64,000 nt of DNA from Xiphydria camelus (Eukaryota; Arthropoda; Insecta; Hymenoptera; Xiphydriidae). Below the pieces are notes generated by a model, which was given only the letters and a program-made list of their open reading frames with translations, searched no databases and was not told where the DNA came from. The first letter of the stretch is position 1; the number at the start of each line of letters is the position of its first letter. Shown piece after piece: positions 1 through 8,822 of this stretch. The DNA lies in NCBI GenBank assembly GCA_963678675.1, contig OY783191.1, positions 17,451,096-17,515,095 of the forward strand, given 5' to 3'. Position numbers and translations under genes: made by a program.

Positions 1-63
1 GAATTGAACCCGCGACATCGAGACTCTCAGCCCGGCAACTTAACCGTTGCGCTATCGAAGCAC
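1..63 (-). repeat. tRNA-like SINE head or tRNA remnant, cut by window edge
   Basis: Read on the minus strand, this stretch has an A-box-like TAGCGCAACGGTTAAG and a B-box-like GGGTTCAATTC about 40 nt apart, the spacing of an internal RNA polymerase III promoter. The acceptor end lies outside the window, so a true tRNA cannot be separated from a tRNA-derived SINE. The arms do not fold into an obvious cloverleaf with a clear anticodon, so a SINE or tRNA pseudogene is more likely. Confidence 0.4.
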
Positions 64-1248
64 TGGTGACATGATGTACGCCAATCCCGGAGACACTTGG
101 AACGCGCGCGCGACGTGATTAAAAAAAGTTTTTTTCTTCGAAACAAAGACCCACTAAAGAAAAAGCCGATACACGTGTCTAATATTTCTCGATATAATTT
201 CACCAAAAAAATTGTCAAAGCGAAATCGATTTGACATCTGCCGGGGTCCCCTGTAAGCGGTAAGAATCCGTAATTTCTCCCCTTTGCAAAGCTGACTCAA
301 CATTCGAAATATAGCAGTAGATATCAATTAAAGTGCGACATTTCCTGCTATTTTTAGGTGAACTATTCAATTTGATTTAAACATTCCTGTAATTTTCTTG
401 AGTCACTATTATGTGGATAATTAATAAATTATAAAAAAAGAAAAGCTGCCGCTGATCAGAAAAGTTTATTGTAAATTTTTCAGTATCTCTCCATTGGTTT
501 CAGAGATATTGTCAAACAGATCATAAAAAGAGTTGACACGCATAGTAGCGCGCCGGGACAGTTCGTCCCGAAAGACGAAATTGAAGGAATCTCTCGATTT
601 TCACGAAGACAGAGAGAAGTCGAGATCTTTTTTCTCACTCGCACTCATTCCAGCTTAGGTGCTGACGCATACGCGTAAGCGCGCTCTACACGAGTATGTT
701 GGGAACGGAGCAAACGCATACCTGTGTCCAGTGGTGTTCAACCAGTGGTGTTCAACTGAAAACTCTCCCCGAATCATTCCAACATTTTCATCCTCTCATA
801 GCGCTTATGATATTGCATAAAATGAATGTCATATAAACTTTTTTACGTATTTTCACCTACTCTATAACTTTTATTTAAACCATTTTTTTCACTTTCTTTA
901 GTCTCCGCGAGATATTTTAAAACAATGGTGTCCGGGGGTGGTTTTTATTGTTTTTCTCGGCTTCCGACCGGTTTTGGATCCTGGAATTTTGGGGGTTGTT
1001 TTGTAACACCTCCATGTAGCTTCAGTCAAAAATCCAGGGAGGAGAATCAAATGTTAGGTTCAGAGCTATTTTTACTGTACTACAACTCCTCTACAGGAGT
1101 TTATTTCCTTTGACCGGTTTTTGCCATAATGTAATTATATACATAACATACATAATATATACGAAAGAATGGTCAGTGCTCATTTACGTTGGAAATGGGC
1201 GTTCGGAATTAAGTAAAAGCACTGTTAGACCATGAGCTACCAATATGA
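64..1248. other. AT-rich intronic sequence, no gene seen
   Basis: No coding frame, splice-bounded exon or family motif was recognised. It contains short local duplications (for example ccagtggtgttcaa twice near 728-755). Its position suggests it is part of the long TTBK intron 2. Confidence 0.4.
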
Positions 1249-1370
1249 CCCCCCCCCCCTGGGAATTTCTGACTCACATATTTTTTTGTTGGTATTGCCA
1301 TCTAGTTTAAGGTTTTAGTTGTTTGCCTCTTGTCAATTACAGCATATCCCGAAAAAACATGAAGAACCAC
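1249..1370 (+). repeat. dispersed repeat, copy 1 (poly-C headed)
   Basis: From the C-run at 1249-1259 through about 1370 this is about 90 percent identical to the reverse complement of 12203-12328. The shared part includes a run around gactcacatattttttt and tgcctcttgtcaattacagc. Similarity stops on both sides, so it is a small dispersed repeat of unknown class. Confidence 0.65.
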
Positions 1371-1632
1371 GAAAACACGGAGAAAATGACTCTTTCAATT
1401 CATTCTCATTTTATTTAAATTTTTCGTTGAAGAACGTATGTTTATAAATAATATTTTGTGCGGGAATTCTTCCCTGAGTTTTTAGTTACATATTCTTCCA
1501 TTTTTTATTGTAAATATGAACCTTAACACAAAATTCTCATTGTGTGAATATAAACGAAAACATTTTCTAGTTATAATAATGAAAATTCACTTTCAACCTC
1601 AAAATCAAATAAGAGTATTTCATTGTATAACA

Positions 1633-2720
1633 TGTGACATGGAGAATCGCTCCGTGTCACAAAAAGGGCGCGATCGGCCCTTTCGTGGGCAAGCGTGCGT
1701 TCGCGGCGTCGAAACGAGCAGGACGCGCTCGCCGTGCGCGCGTCGGGCGCACGGGCCGTTTGTCAACGGTTGTCGATCGATCTGGTTTCGAAAAGATCAA
1801 TCGACAACAGCGACGACCTCGAGGCGAAGGCGTCCGAGAATCCGGGGAGAGACGGAAAGCGGGGAGGCGATCGAGGTGAGTCGGAGAGGCCGGAAAACCG
1901 GCGGGAAGGGCCCCAGTCGCTGATGAGCTATCACGCGAGTGAAAGCTTTAAAAAGGGAGTCGAGTAGAAAGATAGGGAAGAGTAGGCGCACCGAGCAAGG
2001 GTGAACGCGAGAGTGAAAGAGAGAGAGAGATAGAGAGAGTGAGAGGGCGAGGGAGTGAGTCGCTGCACCGCCACCCGCTTTGACGAGAGGAAGAACCGCG
2101 GCAGGAGCATCGAGCCGCCGCTGAGGACCAACCGTCACCCGGACCGGAAGGCCACCGCCCGCCGGCAATCGTCGCTTCCCGAGGACCAGCCGCCCCGAGA
2201 GGAAGGAGGGAATCCCCGGCCGAGGATCCGCAGCATCGCCCGGTAGGCTCTCCTCTCCTTGTTAATTAGCGCTCCGATTCGCCTCCGCGCCGCCCTCGCA
2301 TAGGGCACCCGACTGCGCTCGGGTAGCCACGTCCGTCGCCGCGCATTTGAACCGGGGGGTGCACTCGGCACCCCAACCGTCGATTCGTCCTCGTCAGGCG
2401 ATTCTTGTTGATCGCGAATAAACCGCTTACGAATAAAGGGTTCGTCTTTCGTGTATGTTAATTTCGTTCCTCCCGAGTCCCAGCCGCGTTTTCCGAACCG
2501 CCCCTCCACCATATGCTGGGGTAGCCGAGCCCGTCGGAGATCGAATCGTCGCCGATCTCCCGTCGAACGTTCGTTTCGGGGACCGTGTCCGTTCCCCCGA
2601 TCGGTGGGTTCGCGACCCACCTGGCGCCCATCGTTTCGTACGCTGTCCCGCGCGTGGGAGCGCCGCGTCTTAGCGTGAGTAGCGGAGGATACCGAGGTCC
2701 CTCCCGAAAGCTACGTCACA
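1633..2720 (+). repeat. 5' LTR of the young retrotransposon
   Basis: Direct repeat of 7721-8808 with offset 6088, starting TGTGACATGG and ending CTACGTCACA, so the LTR has short TGTGAC/GTCACA inverted ends. It contains a GA-rich microsatellite (about 2010-2060) and two AATAAA hexamers (2417-2422 and 2432-2437) suited to polyadenylation in the 3' copy. Open frames inside it are present in both LTRs but show no family resemblance. Confidence 0.95.
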
Positions 2721-2723
2721 AAT

Positions 2724-2741
2724 TGGCGCCCAACGTGGGGC
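2724..2741 (+). promoter_or_regulatory. primer binding site, tRNA-Lys(CUU)
   Basis: TGGCGCCCAACGTGGGGC begins 3 nt after the 5' LTR. It is complementary over 18 nt to the 3' end of eukaryotic tRNA-Lys(CUU), including CCA. This is the expected position for priming minus-strand cDNA. Confidence 0.85.
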
Positions 2742-2967
2742 AACCGCAGAATAAATCTTCCCTCCGCGAATCGTCGAAGTCGAACGTTCGTTAGCCGTCG
2801 TCGTCGGGTTCGAAAAACCCGTTGGCTTTCGCGACTCGTCGGTTAGAGTAATTCGCGAATTTGAATTATTTTCGGCGGAGGGGAGTTCGTTAGCAACCTC
2901 GGAGGCTGGGACGAGGACGAATAATAAAGACGAACTTTGTTTGCGTTATCGCGCGGGTAACCGTTCT

Positions 2968-3189
2968 GGTTCGAGCGACTTGGTCGTTACGGGGTCCCCC
3001 GGGCCTCCCGCACACCGCGTAGGGAAAGTTGTCCCCACGGCTCATCGACGGCCCCAAGTATTGTTTCGCGTTTTTGGGTGATTATCCGTCCAGGTGCGAG
3101 CGGCTCGGTCGTTGCGAGGTCACGCGGACCTGTCGCACGTTGAGTAGGGGGAAATCGTCCCCCCGGCCCACCGACGGATACTAGTATTG
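2968..3189 (+). repeat. degenerate tandem duplication in the element's leader
   Basis: Units 2968-3063 and 3093-3189 (96 and 97 nt, 29 nt apart) align end to end at roughly 75 percent identity. Each starts with a GGTnCGAGCG word and ends AGTATTG. They lie in the untranslated leader between the primer site and gag, where related elements can carry packaging, translation or insulator sequences. Function here is unknown. Confidence 0.7.
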
Positions 3190-3452
3190 GTACGGAGCGA
3201 ACTCCCGACCAACACACACCCCCTCGCGTACCGATAGGGTTTAGCGCGCGTCAACACCGGTAATCACCGCTATCGGGGCCGTGACCCAGTGCCGCGCGCG
3301 CGAACAGCTGATCGGCCAAACACCGAACTCGCGGTAGTCAGTGCCGTAACGGGCTCGATCAGCTGAGCGACCGACGATCGTTTCGTCGGGCACGCCCGCG
3401 TTTGGATTTTGGTGCACGGGCTAATCCACGGGAGTGAGTGCGCGTCGCCGTA

Positions 3453-4568
3453 ATGTCACGTGCGTCGGGTGACTCACGCGTGAGCCGCGCCTCCACCGCC
3501 CTCGAGGAACTCCAAGGGCTTGCCGAGGAGCTCGGCCTCGATCCGTCGGGCGATGCCGCCAGCTTGCGCGCCCGCGTCAAGCGCGAAGTAATGTCGATTC
3601 GTCGTCGAAGTGAAGCGGTGGAAGTCGCTCCACCGCGGCCGCCCACTTCGATAGGCGAGGAGGATCGGCAATCGGCCGGCACCTCTCGACAGAGCCGAGC
3701 GGCTCGTCCCGAACACAGCGCCACGGAGCCGCCCCAACGAATCGGCGAAGAGGAGCCACGAGACCGTCTCGAGGATGCCGTCCCCGAGCCACTCCGACTG
3801 GTCCCGGCCAGGAGGGAGGAAGCCCTCCGCGAAGAGGAGCCGAGGGAGTCTGTCCCCGAGTCGCGGAGAAGGCTCGCGGTCGGGCCGCAGGACCTCGTGG
3901 GGAGCGTGCTCGAGAGACTCCTCCAGGAGTACGAGACGCGAATCCTGCCCGGGGAACGACGCGAACCAGATGACCAGCCACCGACCACATCGACGCATTA
4001 CGAGAGACCTACCGGCACCGAAGCCCCCTCGTTACGGGATCCGACCGCTCCCGGAGTACCCCGATCGACGACGGCTCCATCAAGGGCTCCGGAGTTCCAG
4101 CCCCGTGCGATTGACACGGCGCACGTGGAAGCGCCGGTCGTCGCCCCAATCGATACGACTGCCGGGCGGATAGAGTTCCTCGACCGGAACGCCGGATCGC
4201 CGATCGCGAGGCCTCGAGTGCGACCGGTCCTCGCCGCCCCGGACATTCCAACACCTGCACCGAGGTCCAGGGTGCCTTCGGAGGAATCACGACCGAGGAC
4301 GCGCGACCAGCCACCGCGCGGATTTCTAGCAGACGTCTCGCGAACGCTCCGTGAAGACTTAGAAAGCGAGATCGGCCAGGCCGTCCGGCGCGTCTTAACG
4401 GCGTGCATCGAACGTCGAGGAAGGGAAGAGCGGGAGCGGAGGGACCATCCCCCGACGCCGACGCCCGACCCCCACCCCCCAATTGCTGGTCGATCAACGA
4501 TGGCGACTCCTCGTCTCGTCGAGCCACCGACCCCCAGGAGGAAGTCCATCGCCGAGACGGCGCAGTGA
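3453..4568 (+). CDS. Gag N-terminal part (371 aa), first frame
   Basis: The first ATG in this open frame is at 3453; an upstream GTG at 3438 is also in frame. The product is highly charged, rich in Arg, Glu, Pro and Ser, with no zinc knuckle, consistent with the poorly conserved N-terminal region of a Ty3/gypsy Gag. It overlaps the frame carrying the capsid-like region by 166 nt (4403-4568), in the -1 direction. The overlap contains a C-run at 4475-4480 where the frame could have been lost by a one-base indel, or could shift during translation. Alone it would give a Gag lacking capsid and nucleocapsid. Confidence 0.7.
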   Translation: MSRASGDSRVSRASTALEELQGLAEELGLDPSGDAASLRARVKREVMSIRRRSEAVEVAPPRPPTSIGEEDRQSAGTSRQSRAARPEHSATEPPQRIGEEEPRDRLEDAVPEPLRLVPARREEALREEEPRESVPESRRRLAVGPQDLVGSVLERLLQEYETRILPGERREPDDQPPTTSTHYERPTGTEAPSLRDPTAPGVPRSTTAPSRAPEFQPRAIDTAHVEAPVVAPIDTTAGRIEFLDRNAGSPIARPRVRPVLAAPDIPTPAPRSRVPSEESRPRTRDQPPRGFLADVSRTLREDLESEIGQAVRRVLTACIERRGREERERRDHPPTPTPDPHPPIAGRSTMATPRLVEPPTPRRKSIAETAQ

Positions 4569-5608
4569 CGTTCGTACGGAATAGTTCTCCGATACAACCC
4601 CGTGTCACCCCGCCGGACTTCCCCGTTTCGGGAATCGCCCGAGACGCGGCCGAGCTCGCCCGGACATCGAACTGGCCATTGTACTCCACCCCGAGGGATC
4701 CGACCGCCATCGTCCATCGATGGCGACTCAGCTACTCCGGCCGGCGCGATGGCAGCGCTGAAGACTTCCTCGAGAAGGTGGAGGATCGAGCGGAGTTCGC
4801 CCGCCTCGACCTGGACAGTCTCCTCGCCGCCATGCCCGCGATCTTGGACGACCTTCCTCGGCAGTGGGCCCGGCGGCGCAAGGGACAGTGGAATACGTGG
4901 GCTGAGTTTCGCCGGGATTTCCTCGCCCGCTTCGGAACTCACGATCTCGAGAGGACGCTGGACGAATTCCTGCGTAGACGTACGCAGGGGGAGCAGGAGA
5001 CCGCCGTGGAATTCGTAACCTGCCTCGAATCCAGCGCCGCGCGGATGAAGCGACCTCCGCACCCCGAGGACCTCGTGAGTCTCGCGCTCCGGAATATGCG
5101 CCCGGAGTACCAGCGAGAAATCCGGCGGAACGAGATCGACTCACTGGAGGATCTCATCGACGTGGCCACCGAACGAGAGGAGATCTGGGCGACCATCCGG
5201 CGGTACCAGCCACCGTCCGCCAACGAAGAGGTCACCGGTGCGTTCCCGTACCGCGCCGAACGGGCCGGCCGAACGCGACGGGGCGCACCACCGATACACG
5301 CGGTGACCACGGCGGAAAGAACGCTACCCCCGGCCACATCGAGACCGCCCTCGCCACCACGACCATCGAGAACCCCGCCATCGTCTAGGCCATCGAATTC
5401 TCCTTCGCCCGGTGAAGAGAAGACCGGAAAGGTCGTGCGGGCGGCAGACAAAGATGGACGGTGTTGGAACTGCGCGAGTCCCGACCACCGTCTGCGGCAA
5501 TGCCCGAAACCGCGTCGCGAGAAGTATTGCTACAAGTGCAATAACGGTCCCCCTGACCCCAAGTGCCGTCGGTGCCAGGGAAACGGGAAGGTGGGGGAGC
5601 GCACTTAG
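4403..5608 (+). CDS. Gag capsid and nucleocapsid part, second frame
   Basis: Open from about 4403 to TAG 5606-5608. No convincing start codon of its own is seen; it is probably reached from the upstream frame near 4475-4481. Residues about 118-215 resemble the retrotransposon gag capsid-like domain (a W-rich stretch, then FLARFG and a TRQGEQETAVEF-like helix). The C terminus has a perfect CCHC knuckle, CWNCASPDHRLRQC (from about residue 354), followed by a second Cys cluster, CYKC-x8-CRRC. The 3' end carries the slippery heptamer at 5578-5584. It would package the element RNA in virus-like particles. Confidence 0.8.
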   Translation: MHRTSRKGRAGAEGPSPDADARPPPPNCWSINDGDSSSRRATDPQEEVHRRDGAVTFVRNSSPIQPRVTPPDFPVSGIARDAAELARTSNWPLYSTPRDPTAIVHRWRLSYSGRRDGSAEDFLEKVEDRAEFARLDLDSLLAAMPAILDDLPRQWARRRKGQWNTWAEFRRDFLARFGTHDLERTLDEFLRRRTQGEQETAVEFVTCLESSAARMKRPPHPEDLVSLALRNMRPEYQREIRRNEIDSLEDLIDVATEREEIWATIRRYQPPSANEEVTGAFPYRAERAGRTRRGAPPIHAVTTAERTLPPATSRPPSPPRPSRTPPSSRPSNSPSPGEEKTGKVVRAADKDGRCWNCASPDHRLRQCPKPRREKYCYKCNNGPPDPKCRRCQGNGKVGERT

Positions 5609-7362
5609 TCGAAGCGCCTCCCCCTACTCGCAGCGAGCCGCCGCCTCGCCGGTCCACCGGAGTCTCCGAATCGACCGCGGAATCGCCGCCCGATCCGGGA
5701 ACCGCTCCGACCGGGACCTCGAGAAACTCGTCGACACCGCGACGAGTTGCGACGAAGGGAAGGATGGTCACGGCCGGGGTGCACTCGGAGTCGCCGAGTC
5801 ACCCGAAGGCCTCCCCGCAGGCGGGAAACGTCCTACCTTCGTCCCCGTATCGCCAGGGAGCAACCCTCGAGGATCGATCAACGGAGGCGATCACGGCATC
5901 GGCCCGACCGCGAACGGCCACCCCGTACTCGGGCCACGACATCGAGGGACACGAGCCTCTGACGCGAACGCGCGCACCAGCGCGAAAAGGGAAGTCATCG
6001 CCGGAGAAGATCCCCGTACCGCCTCCCGCACTGCTAATCGCTGCGAATACGTCCCAGACCTCAACCGCCGACGCCTCGACAGCCGCGAACGGCCCGAAGA
6101 AAGTCCCGGAAACGCCGGACAACGCATCTTCGGCCCCGCTGTTAGTCGGGCAGAAGACACGGAGGTCACAGCGCGAGTCGCTCCCGGAAACGCCGGACGA
6201 CTCGAGGACGATCCCGAAGTCGGGGACCGCTCCGTCTTCCGCAGCGCTACGTCCAGCGAGCGGGAAGCCGTCGACGGGAATCAACCGTCCCGAGGAGGCG
6301 AAGCCCGAGTATCGGTCAACGGACCCGATCGCTTCGTCAACGATACCTCGGACCGTAATCCTGGATTCCTACGACGACATCGAGGAATACGATCCTCCGG
6401 AACCAGAGCGGGCACCGGCGCGTGCATGGATTCCGCCCGAAGGACCGGACACGATTTTCGACGGTGACATCCCGACGGAGACCCAAGCCCTGGTGCACTG
6501 CGACGATGTCCTCGCCGTGGAGGGCGACTCGCGCCCCTTCATCCGAGTCGTCGTCAACGGACACCCGCTCAACGCCTTGCTCGACACTGGATCCACCCGG
6601 ACGTATATGGGGGCAGTCGGCCTTCAACCCCGCTTTCGGGAGGGAATCCAGACTCGGACGCCGCGAGCGGGATGTATCAAGACGGCGAACGGCAGCATAG
6701 AGGTCGTCCGGGAGGAGCTTACCCTTCCCCTCCGGATCGACGACCTCGAGATCGAGCTCGATACCCGGATCGTCCCGAATTTGGCCACCGACATGATCCT
6801 CGGGATGGACTTCATCGCGCGCTTCGAAGTTACCATCGATGGATCGTCAAATTCGTGGACGTCGAATCGGACAGGAAGGACGTATCCCTTTCTCGATCCC
6901 GACGACCGCGACGCACGCGACGCCGAACCGTGTCACGGGATCGCAGAGATTTCTCCAGACGAGGCTAGGGAGCTAAACGAACTATTACAGCGCGAGCTCC
7001 CGAAAGTCTCGGGGAAGACCGGGTGCACGAAGATGATCGAACACCGCATCGATGTTCAAGGGCAGTCGGCCATTAAACAGCGGTACTATCTCGTGTCACC
7101 ACCCGTCCGAGAGGCAATGTATGCGGAAGTCGACCGACCGCTAATCGATCTGGCATCGCCCCCGACCCGAGATGAGCGCAACGCGGTATCGCTTCGCCTA
7201 AGCGTGCCACGCGCTTATCTGGCGCAGGTGTTGGGGCGCAGCGGGAGACAGGCGCCACCAAAACAATCCGTCGCCACCCCCCCCCCCCCCCCCCACCACA
7301 ACGCCCTCGAATGGTCGACCAAGCGACGACCGTGGAGCGCCAGCCGAGGGGAAGGGCGTTAA
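5563..7362 (+). CDS. Pro-Pol N-terminal part: retropepsin and start of RT linker, truncated
   Basis: Open in the -1 frame relative to gag from 5563; expressed residues would begin at the shift site at 5578-5584. A long Pro/Thr/Ser-rich spacer precedes an aspartic protease: LLDTGSTRTYMG at residues about 339-350 holds the catalytic Asp, and DMILGMDFIARF near 410-421 is the second conserved strand. Residues about 493-520 (HRIDVQGQSAIKQRYY and following) match the linker just before reverse transcriptase in Ty3/gypsy Pol. After about 7135 the similarity stops and no RT motif follows; the frame runs through a poly-C tract to a stop at 7360-7362. This is an internal deletion, so the element can process Gag but not copy or integrate itself. 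Confidence 0.8.
   Translation: MPSVPGKREGGGAHLVEAPPPTRSEPPPRRSTGVSESTAESPPDPGTAPTGTSRNSSTPRRVATKGRMVTAGVHSESPSHPKASPQAGNVLPSSPYRQGATLEDRSTEAITASARPRTATPYSGHDIEGHEPLTRTRAPARKGKSSPEKIPVPPPALLIAANTSQTSTADASTAANGPKKVPETPDNASSAPLLVGQKTRRSQRESLPETPDDSRTIPKSGTAPSSAALRPASGKPSTGINRPEEAKPEYRSTDPIASSTIPRTVILDSYDDIEEYDPPEPERAPARAWIPPEGPDTIFDGDIPTETQALVHCDDVLAVEGDSRPFIRVVVNGHPLNALLDTGSTRTYMGAVGLQPRFREGIQTRTPRAGCIKTANGSIEVVREELTLPLRIDDLEIELDTRIVPNLATDMILGMDFIARFEVTIDGSSNSWTSNRTGRTYPFLDPDDRDARDAEPCHGIAEISPDEARELNELLQRELPKVSGKTGCTKMIEHRIDVQGQSAIKQRYYLVSPPVREAMYAEVDRPLIDLASPPTRDERNAVSLRLSVPRAYLAQVLGRSGRQAPPKQSVATPPPPPHHNALEWSTKRRPWSASRGEGR
5578..5624 (+). promoter_or_regulatory. programmed -1 frameshift signal (gag to pro)
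   Basis: G GGA AAC (5578-5584) sits in the gag reading frame as X XXY YYZ. After an 8-nt spacer, 5593-5602 (GGGGGAGCGC) pairs with 5614-5624 (GCGCCTCCCCC) with one bulged C. The 11-nt loop contains the gag stop TAG. The downstream protease frame (5563-7362) is in the -1 frame, as required. GGGAAAC is a known retroviral shift heptamer. Confidence 0.85.
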
Positions 7363-7568
7363 CACCGACGAGAGAGCGACGGCAACGGGACCGGCAACAG
7401 CGACGAGAAGTGCTAATACGGGCGCCGGGGTGCGCGAATTGTTTCGAAGACGGACACTCGTGGATGTATTGTCCACGAGTGCTCCGTGACAACTTCTGCC
7501 GGCGGTGTAGCCGACAGAGCACTACGGCACGTGATTGCCCTACCTGTAAGGGTAAGGGCAAGAAATAA
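7176..7568 (+). pseudogene. second nucleocapsid-like zinc-knuckle fragment
   Basis: Open after TGA 7173-7175 to TAA 7566-7568, in a different frame from the protease. It contains CANCFEDGHSWMYC (CX2CX4HX4C), then an FCRRC-x8-CPTC cluster and GKGKK. Order and spacing match the end of the element's own Gag (5462-5590: CCHC, P-x3-R, YCYKC, CRRC, GNGK), although the residues differ. It ends about 140 nt before the polypurine tract. Probably a piece of another Gag joined at the deletion, or an accessory 3' frame; no start codon choice is certain (ATG at 7311). Confidence 0.65.
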
Positions 7569-7705
7569 ACGGGGTACACCCAAGACATAGAAAAGCGTTG
7601 TATAGCCGATTTGCATGACCTATACCCTGCGTCAGAGAGAGAGCGCGCGTAATTATATTCCAGGCGATCGGAGGCTACGCGTTCGGGAACCTAAGGGTTC
7701 CAGCT

Positions 7706-7718
7706 AAGGAGGGGGGAG
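7706..7718 (+). promoter_or_regulatory. polypurine tract
   Basis: AAGGAGGGGGGAG ends 2 nt before the 3' LTR, the expected place for the plus-strand DNA primer. Confidence 0.8.
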
Positions 7719-7720
7719 TT

Positions 7721-8808
7721 TGTGACATGGAGAATCGCTCCGTGTCACAAAAAGGGCGCGATCGGCCCTTTCGTGGGCAAGCGTGCGTTCGCGGCGTCGA
7801 AACGAGCAGGACGCGCTCGCCGTGCGCGCGTCGGGCGCACGGGCCGTTTGTCAACGGTTGTCGATCGATCTGGTTTCGAAAAGATCAATCGACAACAGCG
7901 ACGACCTCGAGGCGAAGGCGTCCGAGAATCCGGGGAGAGACGGAAAGCGGGGAGGCGATCGAGGTGAGTCGGAGAGGCCGGAAAACCGGCGGGAAGGGCC
8001 CCAGTCGCTGATGAGCTATCACGCGAGTGAAAGCTTTAAAAAGGGAGTCGAGTAGAAAGATAGGGAAGAGTAGGCGCACCGAGCAAGGGTGAACGCGAGA
8101 GTGAAAGAGAGAGAGAGATAGAGAGAGTGAGAGGGCGAGGGAGTGAGTCGCTGCACCGCCACCCGCTTTGACGAGAGGAAGAACCGCGGCAGGAGCATCG
8201 AGCCGCCGCTGAGGACCAACCGTCACCCGGACCGGAAGGCCACCGCCCGCCGGCAATCGTCGCTTCCCGAGGACCAGCCGCCCCGAGAGGAAGGAGGGAA
8301 TCCCCGGCCGAGGATCCGCAGCATCGCCCGGTAGGCTCTCCTCTCCTTGTTAATTAGCGCTCCGATTCGCCTCCGCGCCGCCCTCGCATAGGGCACCCGA
8401 CTGCGCTCGGGTAGCCACGTCCGTCGCCGCGCATTTGAACCGGGGGGTGCACTCGGCACCCCAACCGTCGATTCGTCCTCGTCAGGCGATTCTTGTTGAT
8501 CGCGAATAAACCGCTTACGAATAAAGGGTTCGTCTTTCGTGTATGTTAATTTCGTTCCTCCCGAGTCCCAGCCGCGTTTTCCGAACCGCCCCTCCACCAT
8601 ATGCTGGGGTAGCCGAGCCCGTCGGAGATCGAATCGTCGCCGATCTTCCGTCGAACGTTCGTTTCGGGGACCGTGTCCGTTCCCCCGATCGGTGGGTTCG
8701 CGACCCACCTGGCGCCCATCGTTTCGTACGCTGTCCCGCGCGTGGGAGCGCCGCGTCTTAGCGTGAGTAGCGGAGGATACCGAGGTCCCTCCCGAAAGCT
8801 ACGTCACA
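7721..8808 (+). repeat. 3' LTR of the young retrotransposon
   Basis: Copy of 1633-2720; the only difference found is T at 8647 against C at 2559. It ends GTCACA, followed by AACA, the target duplication. Confidence 0.95.
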
Positions 8809-8822
8809 AACAGCATCTGTAA

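Larger units (their letters stand above)
1633..8808 (+). mobile_element. Ty3/gypsy-type LTR retrotransposon, young, internally deleted
   Basis: Two 1088-bp direct repeats (1633-2720 and 7721-8808) begin TGTGAC and end GTCACA. They are flanked by a 4-bp target duplication AACA (1629-1632 and 8809-8812). Inside are a tRNA-Lys primer site, a long leader, gag in two frames, a -1 frameshift signal, a protease-bearing pol start and a polypurine tract. Reverse transcriptase, RNase H and integrase are absent: the pol frame stops resembling pol near 7135. Only one LTR difference was found (C at 2559, T at 8647), so insertion is recent and must have used proteins in trans. GC content is well above the flanks. 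It is antisense to the TTBK gene, inside what appears to be its intron 2. Confidence 0.95.

Noticed and set aside
1..63. Functional tRNA gene at the left edge
   Set aside because: Only A- and B-box-like words are visible; the anticodon arm does not fold clearly and the acceptor end is outside the window.
1516..2678. Open frames of 60-160 aa on both strands inside the LTR
   Set aside because: They are present in both LTRs only because the LTRs are near-identical; GC-rich composition gives overlapping stop-free frames, and none shows a family motif.
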